Shown here one piece after another: positions 1 through 6,356 of a DNA stretch of 8,158 bases. Source of the stretch: DATAFT01 sp035544635 (GTDB taxonomy: Bacteria > Acidobacteriota > Thermoanaerobaculia > Multivoradales > Multivoraceae). A model generated the notes under the pieces. The model searched no databases and was not told the DNA's origin. It worked only from the letters and a program-made list of their open reading frames with translations. A program made the position numbers and the translations under genes. Each line of letters opens with the position of its first letter. Within the stretch, counting starts at the first letter, position 1. The stretch lies in contig DATKDQ010000159.1 of assembly GCA_035544635.1 (NCBI GenBank), positions 1 to 8,158 of the forward strand. Reading direction: 5' to 3'.

Positions 1-13
1 GCCTCACCGGCCG

Positions 14-634
14 CTAGATCCGCAGCTCGTGGGCTCCCGCCGCGAGCGCGGTCTCCCATCCCGCAAGCGCACGCGCCGCGGCGAGCGGCAGCGGCTCCTC
101 GGGCCGAGCCGGCAGCTCGCGCAGCTCACGCCCCCACCAGCCCACGTTGCGCCACGCGCCGAGCTTGTAGCCCACGTTCCAGTAGACCCCGATCGGCTCG
201 AAGCCGACCGCCTCGTGGAGGCCCGTCGACCCGTAGTTGGGCACCGCGATCCCGGCGTAGGCGGTGACGTAGCCCTGCAGCGCGAGCAGCGCGAACAGGG
301 AGCGGTAGAGCGCTCGTCCGACCCCGACTCTCTGGTAGTCGGGGTGGATGTACACCGACGTCTCCACCGCCCAGCGGTACGCGGCGCGCGCGCGAAACCG
401 CGTCGCGTAGGCGTAGCCCGCCACCGCGCCGTCGCAGTCGCAGATCAGCCAGGGGTAGGTCTCGAGCGTGTCGGCAATGCGCTTCGCCATCTCCTCGAGC
501 GTGGGCGCGACCTCCTCGAACGAGGTCGCGGTCTCGACCACGACGGGCTCGTAGATGGCGAGGACGCCCGGCGCATCGTCGGGAGTGGCGAGGCGGATCG
601 TGGCGCTCATGCCGTTCGCTACGGAAAGGCGCAT
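14..634 (-). CDS. GNAT-family N-acetyltransferase, phosphinothricin acetyltransferase-like
   Basis: This protein probably transfers an acetyl group from acetyl-CoA to the amino group of a small molecule in the cytosol. It looks like the PAT/Bar branch of GNAT: the N-terminal IRLATPDDAPGVLAIYEP, the central YRWAVETSVYIHP strand, the acetyl-CoA loop QRVGVGRALY (about residues 101-110), an NYGSTGLHEAVGFEPIG segment and a final YKLGAWRNVGWW are all typical. I chose the ATG at 634 because a GGAG lies 8 nt upstream of it. The ATG at 610 (198 residues) has no visible ribosome binding site but fits the family's usual N-terminus better. About 30 Ala/Leu/Glu-rich residues follow the usual family end. 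The gene is divergent from the HerA operon and has no evident functional link to it. The true substrate is unknown: most members of this branch are not proven phosphinothricin enzymes, and some acetylate methionine sulfone or related amino acid analogues. Confidence 0.9.
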   Translation of the reverse strand: MRLSVANGMSATIRLATPDDAPGVLAIYEPVVVETATSFEEVAPTLEEMAKRIADTLETYPWLICDCDGAVAGYAYATRFRARAAYRWAVETSVYIHPDYQRVGVGRALYRSLFALLALQGYVTAYAGIAVPNYGSTGLHEAVGFEPIGVYWNVGYKLGAWRNVGWWGRELRELPARPEEPLPLAAARALAGWETALAAGAHELRI

Positions 635-686
635 TGTAGTGGCTCCGGGTCCTCCGCCTCTGGCCCAGCCCCCTCGAGGTCGACAG

Positions 687-717
687 TTGACCCTGGCCTC
701 GCGTCCGTGCATATATT
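687..717 (+). promoter_or_regulatory. Candidate sigma-70 promoter of the HerA-SbcD-SbcC operon
   Basis: TTGACC at 687-692 matches five of six bases of the -35 consensus. TATATT at 712-717 matches five of six of the -10 consensus. The spacer is 19 bp, slightly long; a poorer -10 reading, CATATA at 710-715, gives 17 bp. This is the only AT-rich patch in the gap between the divergent acetyltransferase and the HerA gene. Transcription would begin near 723-725, at the GTG start codon of the HerA gene, which has no ribosome binding site in front of it. The assignment rests on sequence match only. Confidence 0.55.
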
Positions 718-723
718 GGCGCC

Positions 724-2529
724 GTGTCCAACGGTAAGACCGGACCGGTCGTCGGTCGCGTCATCGGCACCGAGGACGCGACCCCGCTCGAGTTCTGGGT
801 GGCGGTGGGGCCGGGTCAGTTCATCCAGCTCGACGACGTGGTCGCGCTCGAGCGCCGGCTGCCCGCGGGGGCCGGGGCCGGGTCCGGAGCCGGTGGCGGC
901 GGCGTCGCCTCCGGTGGCTCCCTCGGCGCCGGCGGGGTATCGGGCCCCGGCAAGGTGGTCCGCATCTACGGCGTCGTCACCCAGGTGCGCGCCCGCCACG
1001 AGGGCGCCCGCTTCGACAGCGACGTCTTCCTGATCCAGGACGGCAAGCTCCCGGCCGAGGTCTCCGAGGCGGCGAAGGTGATGGCCACCCGCTTCGAGCC
1101 CGAGCTCTTCGTGCCGCCGCGCCCGGGCGACGAGGTGCGGCGCGCGGCCGGCGCCGAGCGCGACCAGGCGCTCTTCTTCGACCGCATGGAGCACCGCCTC
1201 CCGGCCGGGCTGTCACGAGACGGCGAGCGGTTCTACCTGAACCTCGAGTTCCTCGACGGCACGCGCGGCGCGCACGTCAACATCTCGGGCGTCTCGGGCG
1301 TCGCCACCAAGACCACCTACGCCACCTTCCTGCTCTACGGGCTCTTCCACTCGGGCGTGCTCGGCGCGCACGCGCAGAACACCAAGGCGCTCATCTTCAA
1401 CGTCAAGGGCGAGGACCTCCTCTTCCTCGACCGGCCGAACGCCACGCTCGAGCGCGATCCGCTCCAGCTCGAGCGTTACGCGAACCTCGGCCTCGAGCCC
1501 GCTGCGTTCCAGAGCGTCGAGCTCTGGGCACCGCCCAAGAAGGGCTCGCCGGGTGCGGTCCCCGACGTCGGCAGCCGGCACGACTCGATCACGTCCTTCT
1601 TCTGGACCATCCACGAGCTCTGCGACCAGGAGCTGCTGCGCTTCCTGTTCGCCGACGCCGAGGACGACCGCCAGCAGTACACGATCGTGGTCCACAACGT
1701 GGCGGCGCGGCTCAAGGAGGAGGCGAAGAAGCTCGACGACGGCGGGGCACGCATCGAGGGCGAGGAGGTGCGCACGTTCCGTGAGCTGGTGGAGCTGATC
1801 GCCGCGCGTCTCAACCTCGAGGACGGGCCGGCGAAGATTCGCTGGGCGGGCACGGCCATCGGCCCGGGCACGGTGAACGCGTTCCTGCGCCGGCTCTATT
1901 CGGCGCTGCCCCACGTGGGGCAGCTCATCCGCGGAGACGTCCCGCACGCCGAGCGCCACCGCATTCGGCGCGACCGCCAGGTGACGGTGGTCGATATCCA
2001 CAACCTCAACGATCGCGCCAAGCGCTTCGTGGTCGGCGTCGTGCTGCGAAAGGCGTTCGAGGACAAGGAACGCTCCGGCGCCGCCCGGCCCAGCCTCTAC
2101 GTCGTCCTCGACGAGCTCAACAAGTACGCCCCGCGCGAGGGATCGAGCCCGATCAAGGAGATCCTGCTCGACGTCGCCGAGCGCGGCCGGTCGCTCGGCA
2201 TCATCCTGATCGGAGCGCAGCAGACGGCGAGCGAGGTCGAGCGCCGCATCATCGCCAACTCGGCGATCCGCGTGGTCGGCCGGCTCGACAGCGCCGAGTC
2301 GGGCCGCGACGAGTACGGCTGGCTTCCCGGTGCGCTGCGCCAGCGCGCGACGATCCTCAAGCCCGGGACGATGGTGGTGTCCCAGCCCGAGCTGCCGATC
2401 CCGGTGGTGCTCGAGTTCCCGTTCCCGGCATGGGCGACGCGTCCGGGCGAGGCAGCCCCCGCCGCGGTGGCAGCGGGCGGCTCCAGCCGCGGCGATCCCT
2501 TCGACGATCTGATGCCCGACCAGCGTTGA
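724..2529 (+). CDS. HerA-like ATPase (HAS-barrel, DUF87), putative DNA translocase
   Basis: This 601-residue protein is probably a ring-forming ATPase of the HerA/FtsK superfamily that moves along duplex DNA and drives end resection with NurA and Mre11-Rad50. The N-terminus (from VGRVIGTEDATPLEFWV, residues 10-26) fits a HAS-barrel, which docks the partner nuclease in HerA. The barrel is interrupted by a Gly/Ala/Ser-rich stretch at about 47-76. The nucleotide site is the divergent P-loop GVSGVATKTT (189-198), with K196 as the catalytic lysine. Walker B is YVVLDELNKYAP (459-470, D463/E464), followed by ERGRSLGIILIGAQQT (486-501), the usual HerA sensor region, and RVVGRLDS (516-523). The C-terminal ~40 residues are Pro/Ala/Gly-rich. 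The start is GTG, with no Shine-Dalgarno sequence. The stop overlaps the start of sbcD. The superfamily assignment is firm; a resection role is inferred from the neighbours. It could also be called simply an ATP-binding protein. Confidence 0.88.
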   Translation: MSNGKTGPVVGRVIGTEDATPLEFWVAVGPGQFIQLDDVVALERRLPAGAGAGSGAGGGGVASGGSLGAGGVSGPGKVVRIYGVVTQVRARHEGARFDSDVFLIQDGKLPAEVSEAAKVMATRFEPELFVPPRPGDEVRRAAGAERDQALFFDRMEHRLPAGLSRDGERFYLNLEFLDGTRGAHVNISGVSGVATKTTYATFLLYGLFHSGVLGAHAQNTKALIFNVKGEDLLFLDRPNATLERDPLQLERYANLGLEPAAFQSVELWAPPKKGSPGAVPDVGSRHDSITSFFWTIHELCDQELLRFLFADAEDDRQQYTIVVHNVAARLKEEAKKLDDGGARIEGEEVRTFRELVELIAARLNLEDGPAKIRWAGTAIGPGTVNAFLRRLYSALPHVGQLIRGDVPHAERHRIRRDRQVTVVDIHNLNDRAKRFVVGVVLRKAFEDKERSGAARPSLYVVLDELNKYAPREGSSPIKEILLDVAERGRSLGIILIGAQQTASEVERRIIANSAIRVVGRLDSAESGRDEYGWLPGALRQRATILKPGTMVVSQPELPIPVVLEFPFPAWATRPGEAAPAAVAAGGSSRGDPFDDLMPDQR

Positions 2530-3701
2530 GGATTCTCCACACCGCCGACTGGCACGTGGGCCGGTTGATCAAGGGCCGCAGTCGAGCGGACGAGCACCGT
2601 GCCGTGCTCGCGGAGATCGCGGGCATCGCCGCGCACGAGAAGGCGGACATCGTCATCGTCGCCGGCGACCTGTTCGACGTGGCGGCGCCCGCGCCCGAGG
2701 CGGAGGAGATCGTCTACGGAGCGCTCCTCGCGCTCGCCGACGGCGGCGCGCACGTCGTCCTCGTCTCCGGCAACCACGACCATCCCCGGCGCTTCGAGGC
2801 GATCAAGCCGCTGCTCGAGCGCACCGGCCGCGTGCACGCCGGAGCCGCCCTCGCCAAGCCGAGCGACGGTGGCGTGCTGACGCTCTCTACACGCGGCGGC
2901 GAGACCGCGCGCATCGCACTCTTCCCATTCCTGTCGCAGCGCGGCATCGTGACCGCGGCCGCGCTGATGTGTGGCGACGCCGCCGATCACGCGCAGAGCT
3001 ATGCCGAGAGGTGCGCCGAGCTCGTGCGCGCCCTCTGCGCTCCATTCTCGAGCGATTCGGTCAATCTGGTGGTGGCACACCTGATGGTCGAGCGCGCGGT
3101 CGCCGGCGGTGGCGAGCGCGCGGCGCACCTGCACGAGGACTATCGGGTGGACGCCGCCTGCTTCGATCACCCGTCGTTGCACTACGTCGCCCTGGGGCAC
3201 GTGCATCGCGCCCAACGCATTCCGGCGCCCTGTCCGGTGTGGTACTGCGGGTCGCCGCTCCAGCTCGACTTCGGCGAGACCGAGAACGAGCCCGGCGTCC
3301 TCCTGATCGAGGCGAGGGCGGGGAAGCCCGCCGAGGTCGAGACCCATCGTCTGCAGACCGGGCGGCGACTGCGGACGATCCACGGCGCGGTCGCGGCCCT
3401 GGGGGAAGCGACGAAGGACGTAGGCGATGCCTTCTTGCGCCTGATCCTCGACGATCCGCCCCACCCCGGTCTCGCAGACGAGCTTCAGGAGCTCTACCCC
3501 AACGCCATCAGGATCGAGCTCGCCGCCGCGGATCCGCACGGCGAAGCCACCGGCGAGGGGGCCGATCGGCTCGATCGCGCCCCGCGGGAGAGCTTCGCCG
3601 AGTACCTGACCGAGCGCGGCGAGGTCGACCCGCGCCTGATCGCGCTCTTCGATCAGCTCCTCGACGAGGCCCACGAGGTCGATGCGGCCGAAGCGACTTG
3701 A
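2526..3701 (+). CDS. sbcD: Exonuclease SbcD / Mre11-type nuclease subunit
   Basis: This is the Mn2+-dependent nuclease of the SbcCD (Mre11-Rad50) complex, which opens hairpins and trims blocked DNA ends. At 391 residues it is of normal SbcD length. All phosphodiesterase motifs are present: D8 and H10 (TADWH), D48 (GDLFD), N83/H84 (GNHD), H185 (VVAHLM), and H225/H227 (GHVH). These are followed by the capping region with CGSPLQLDFGE (241-251). The frame is open for a further 32 codons upstream, but I chose the TTG at 2526 because translation from it gives MRILHTADWH, the canonical SbcD N-terminus, and because the TTG shares four bases (TTGA) with the stop of the HerA gene. There is no clear ribosome binding site, so translation probably depends on coupling to the upstream gene. 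The Rad50-binding C-terminal helices lie at about 354-385. The reading frame runs 20 bases into sbcC. Confidence 0.93.
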   Translation: MRILHTADWHVGRLIKGRSRADEHRAVLAEIAGIAAHEKADIVIVAGDLFDVAAPAPEAEEIVYGALLALADGGAHVVLVSGNHDHPRRFEAIKPLLERTGRVHAGAALAKPSDGGVLTLSTRGGETARIALFPFLSQRGIVTAAALMCGDAADHAQSYAERCAELVRALCAPFSSDSVNLVVAHLMVERAVAGGGERAAHLHEDYRVDAACFDHPSLHYVALGHVHRAQRIPAPCPVWYCGSPLQLDFGETENEPGVLLIEARAGKPAEVETHRLQTGRRLRTIHGAVAALGEATKDVGDAFLRLILDDPPHPGLADELQELYPNAIRIELAAADPHGEATGEGADRLDRAPRESFAEYLTERGEVDPRLIALFDQLLDEAHEVDAAEAT

Positions 3702-6069
3702 GCTCGAGGGCTTCGCCTCGTTTCGCGAGCGCGCCGTCGTCGATTTCGGCGAGGGCGGACTGTTCGCCTTGACCGGCCCCACCGGCTCGGGGAAGTCGAG
3801 CCTCATCGACGCGATGACGTTCGCGCTCTACGGGTCGGTCGCGCGCTACGACGACCGCAAGGTGGTGTGGCCCGCGATCACCCAGGGACGACAGGAGGCG
3901 CGGGTGCGCCTCGACTTCGAGATCGGCCGCGAGAGTTATACCGCGGTGAGGGTCCTACGGCGCTCGGGCCCCGGCCGGGCGAGCACCAAGGAGGCCCGTC
4001 TCGAGCACGACGGCCGGGTGCTCGCCGCCACCGAGAAGCAGCTCACCGAGGCGGTCGAGAAGCTGATCGGGCTCCCGTTCGAGCACTTCACGCGGTGCGT
4101 CGTCCTTCCTCAGGGAGAGTTCGCGCAGTTCCTCCACGACGCGCCGAAGTCGCGCCAGGATCTCCTGGTCGAGTTGCTCGACCTCGACGTGTACCGGCGC
4201 ATGGCCAAAGCGGCGAACGAGCGAGCGGCGATCGCCGCGAACGAGGCGGCCTGGAGGACGCGCCGGCTGGAGCAGGAGCTCCAGTCGGCCACGGAGCCGG
4301 CGCGCGAGGCCGCGCGCCTTCGCGTGGCGTCGCTCCGCGAGCTCGCCGCGCTCGTCGAAGCGGCCGCTCCGCGCCTCGCGGAGCTCCTGCGCGAAGCAAC
4401 CGGCGCGCGCGCCGAAGCCCGAGCGGCGCAGGATCGCGCCGCCCGGCTCGCGGCAGTGGTCGCCCCGCCGAAGGCACTGGAGCTCGCCGCACGACTCTCC
4501 GGCGAGAAGGAGCGCGAGATCGCGGCGCGTGCCGAGGTGGAGCTCGCCACCCGGTCGCGCCAGGCGGCCGAGGCCAGCCGCACCGCCCTGCGGCGCTCCG
4601 ACGAAGTGCGCGCCGTGATCCAGGCCCATGCCTCGCGCAATCGCCTCGCCAAGGAGGCGGCCGCGGCGCGGGTCGAGCTCGAGGCCGCGACCGCTGCCGA
4701 GAGGAAGTCCGGCAAGGCCCTGAGCACCGCGCAGCGAGGCGTCGAAGAGGCGCAGGCTCTGCGCGAGGAGGCGCTGCGCGAGAACCTCGCGTCGGTGCTG
4801 CGCGAGACGCTGCGGGTCGGGAAGCCGTGTCCGGTGTGCGGGGTCAAGGTGTCGAAACGCGCGCGGCACGAGGCGCATCCAGGCATCGAAGCGGCCGATG
4901 AGGCGCTCGCCGCCGCGGTCGAGGCGCGGGCCGCGGCCGAGAAGGAGCTCTCGAGACGCGGTGCCGAGGCCGCGGCCGCGAAGGAGCGCATCGAGGACCG
5001 GGAGCGCCGGCTGGCCGAGGCCGCGGCTGCGCTCGAGGGCAAGCCGGCGCCGGCCGCGCTCGAGCACGAGCTCGCCACCATCGAGCAGGCGGAGAAGGTT
5101 CTCGAGGTCGCCCGCCGGCGAGAGGCGTCGGCCGTCGAGACGCTGACCGAGTCCTCGCACCGGCTGGCGGCGCTCGAGGAGGAGAAGGGTCGCGCCTGGC
5201 GCCGGTTCGGCGAGGTTCGCGACCCGCTGGCGGGGCTCGGGGCGCCCCCGGTCGAGCGCGACGACCTGGCCAGGGCCTGGCGCGAGCTCGAGGCCTGGGC
5301 CGCCGGCGAGGCGCCTCGCCAGCGTGCCTCGGCAGACGATCGAGCGGCACGGGCGACGGCGATCGAGGAGGAGCGCGAGAGTGTGCGCGAGGAGCTGGTC
5401 GCCGCCTGCGCCGATGCCGGCCTCGTGGTCGGCGAGCGGGAGCCGCGTGATGCCTGCGTCGCGGCGATCGCCGCCGCGGAGGCCGAGCTCGACCGTATCG
5501 ACGCCGCCATCGCCGAGGCGAACCGCCTCCGCGAAGAGGTCAAGGCGCACCAGGAGTCGGCGGTGGTGGCGAAGAGCCTAGGCGCTCACCTCGGAGCGAA
5601 CCGCTTCGAGGCGTGGATGCTCTCGCGAGCCATCCGCGGGCTCCTGGCTGCCGCCTCGCAGCTGCTCCTGGAGCTGTCCTCGGGCCAGTACTCGCTCGCC
5701 ATGGACGACAAGCGGGAGTTCGTCGTCGTCGACCACGCCAGCGCGAACGAGGTCCGGCTGGCGCGGACGCTCTCCGGCGGTGAGACCTTCCTCGCCTCGC
5801 TCGCCCTCGCGCTGGCGCTCTCCGAGCACGTGTCGCGTCTCGCCGCCCGCGGCGCCGCGCGGCTCGACGCGCTCTTCCTCGACGAGGGCTTCGGCGCGCT
5901 CGATCCCGACACGCTCGAGGTGGTCGCGGGAGCGATCGAGGAGCTGGGCGCGCGCGGCCACATGGTGGGGATCGTCACCCACGTGCGGGAGCTGGCCGAG
6001 CGGATCCCGGTGCGGTTCGAGGTGACCAAGGACGCCCGCACGTCGCGGGTGGAGAAGGTCACCGACTGA
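3682..6069 (+). CDS. sbcC: Exonuclease SbcC / Rad50-type zinc-hook ATPase
   Basis: This is the SMC-like ATPase partner of SbcD; it bridges DNA ends and gates the nuclease by ATP-driven closing. The N-terminal ATPase half has Walker A GPTGSGKS (32-39) and the Q-loop VVLPQGEF (140-147, Q144). A long Ala/Glu/Arg-rich coiled coil follows, with the zinc hook CPVCG (C383, C386) almost exactly mid-protein, then the returning coil. The C-terminal half has the signature TLSGGE (696-701), Walker B and D-loop FLDEGFGALD (732-741, E735 as the likely catalytic glutamate) and the H-loop histidine H767 (IVTHV). All catalytic elements are intact. At 795 residues it is short for the family (E. coli SbcC is 1048), so the arms are short. 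The ATG lies inside the end of sbcD, consistent with coupled, near-equimolar synthesis. Confidence 0.94.
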   Translation: MRPKRLELEGFASFRERAVVDFGEGGLFALTGPTGSGKSSLIDAMTFALYGSVARYDDRKVVWPAITQGRQEARVRLDFEIGRESYTAVRVLRRSGPGRASTKEARLEHDGRVLAATEKQLTEAVEKLIGLPFEHFTRCVVLPQGEFAQFLHDAPKSRQDLLVELLDLDVYRRMAKAANERAAIAANEAAWRTRRLEQELQSATEPAREAARLRVASLRELAALVEAAAPRLAELLREATGARAEARAAQDRAARLAAVVAPPKALELAARLSGEKEREIAARAEVELATRSRQAAEASRTALRRSDEVRAVIQAHASRNRLAKEAAAARVELEAATAAERKSGKALSTAQRGVEEAQALREEALRENLASVLRETLRVGKPCPVCGVKVSKRARHEAHPGIEAADEALAAAVEARAAAEKELSRRGAEAAAAKERIEDRERRLAEAAAALEGKPAPAALEHELATIEQAEKVLEVARRREASAVETLTESSHRLAALEEEKGRAWRRFGEVRDPLAGLGAPPVERDDLARAWRELEAWAAGEAPRQRASADDRAARATAIEEERESVREELVAACADAGLVVGEREPRDACVAAIAAAEAELDRIDAAIAEANRLREEVKAHQESAVVAKSLGAHLGANRFEAWMLSRAIRGLLAAASQLLLELSSGQYSLAMDDKREFVVVDHASANEVRLARTLSGGETFLASLALALALSEHVSRLAARGAARLDALFLDEGFGALDPDTLEVVAGAIEELGARGHMVGIVTHVRELAERIPVRFEVTKDARTSRVEKVTD

Positions 6070-6103
6070 CGTCCGCCCTGGCGCCGGAGCACAGGGCCGA
6101 CTG

Positions 6104-6130
6104 CGGGAGGGGGGCCGGGGGCCCATCCCG
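6104..6130 (+). terminator. Possible terminator hairpin after sbcC
   Basis: CGGGA (6104-6108) pairs with TCCCG (6126-6130). Inside it GGGCC (6112-6116) pairs with GGCCC (6120-6124), leaving a bulge of three G's. It starts 34 bases after the sbcC stop, where a terminator would be expected, but no T-run follows, so it is not a classical Rho-independent terminator. It may still pause polymerase or protect the 3' end of the operon mRNA. Confidence 0.35.
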
Positions 6131-6172
6131 AGCAGAAATACGTGGGGGTCGGCCGAACCCTGGAGAAGGGTG

Positions 6173-6201
6173 GTGGACGGAGGGCTCGCAAGCCCGTCTA
6201 C
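6173..6201 (+). other. Long RNA hairpin in the sigma-factor upstream region
   Basis: GTGGAC (6173-6178) pairs with GTCTAC (6196-6201) with one G-U pair. After a three-base bulge, GGGCT (6182-6186) pairs with AGCCC (6191-6195) around a CGCA tetraloop, giving 11 pairs in all. It is the most extended simple hairpin in the gap. No T-run follows, and its function is unknown: it could be part of a leader, of an unrecognised small RNA, or chance. Confidence 0.35.
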
Positions 6202-6304
6202 ATCGGAATAAACCGGGGTCGCTGGTTGTCTAGGTATACGGGCCGTGACCACGGGCTGAGACTCACCCGGGCCCCGATCCCAGCGCCACAGGGAAGGCCG
6301 ACAA

Positions 6305-6336
6305 CGCCGCTTCGGACGCCGCGGCGGTTGGCGTCC
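6305..6336 (+). promoter_or_regulatory. Potential H-type pseudoknot or two alternative hairpins before the sigma gene
   Basis: CGCCGC (6305-6310) is complementary to GCGGCG (6321-6326), and GGACGCC (6314-6320) is complementary to GGCGTCC (6330-6336). The arms interleave in the order 1-2-1'-2', so both stems can form together as an H-type pseudoknot (loops of 3, 0 and 3 bases) or compete as two separate hairpins. The structure ends two bases before the GGAGG at 6339-6343 and could affect ribosome access to the sigma-factor mRNA. This is visible base pairing only; the regulatory role is inferred. Confidence 0.35.
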
Positions 6337-6338
6337 AC

Positions 6339-6343
6339 GGAGG
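6339..6343 (+). promoter_or_regulatory. Ribosome binding site of the sigma gene
   Basis: A perfect GGAGG sits 13 bases before the ATG at 6357, longer than the usual 5-9. A second purine run, AAGGA (6351-6355), is only one base from the ATG. No in-frame start codon at a better distance exists, so the ATG at 6357 stands. Confidence 0.5.
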
Positions 6344-6356
6344 CATTTGTAAGGAC

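Larger units (their letters stand above)
6070..6356 (+). other. Intergenic region upstream of the sigma factor, rich in inverted repeats
   Basis: This 287-base gap holds no convincing gene. It contains several short dyads: GGGT/ACCC arms around CGGCCG at 6146-6160; CCGTG/CACGG at 6243-6254; an imperfect GGG-TGAG/CTCA-CCC dyad at 6253-6268; and the larger structures listed separately. The most AT-rich stretch is about 6204-6240, which would be the natural place for a promoter of the sigma gene, but no good -35/-10 pair is visible there. The dyads could be operators or leader RNA folds; GC-rich DNA also makes such pairings common by chance. Confidence 0.45.

Noticed and set aside
635..723. A divergent promoter for the acetyltransferase using the same AT island (TATATG read on the - strand).
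   Set aside because: The only -35-like TTGGAC on that strand is 10 bp away, too close for a normal promoter.
3674..3681. GAGGT as the sbcC ribosome binding site.
   Set aside because: It is only two bases from the ATG; translational coupling from sbcD explains the start better.
2097..3806. A 569-codon open frame on the - strand opposite sbcD.
   Set aside because: It lies antisense to a gene with all catalytic motifs. Its translation is Arg/Gly/Ala low-complexity with no recognisable domain; long antisense frames are expected at about 70% GC.
3955..5550. Long - strand open frames opposite sbcC (also 4110-5543) and opposite the sigma gene (6198-7760).
   Set aside because: These are composition-driven mirror frames of real coding DNA, with Arg/Ser/Leu-biased translations and no motifs.
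6205..6240. Possible promoter of the sigma gene: GGAAT (6205-6209) with GTCT (6228-6231), ECF-like, or TATACG (6235-6240) as a -10.
   Set aside because: The ECF-like spacing is off and the -35 match imperfect; TATACG has no -35 at 16-19 bp. Neither is good enough to list as a feature.
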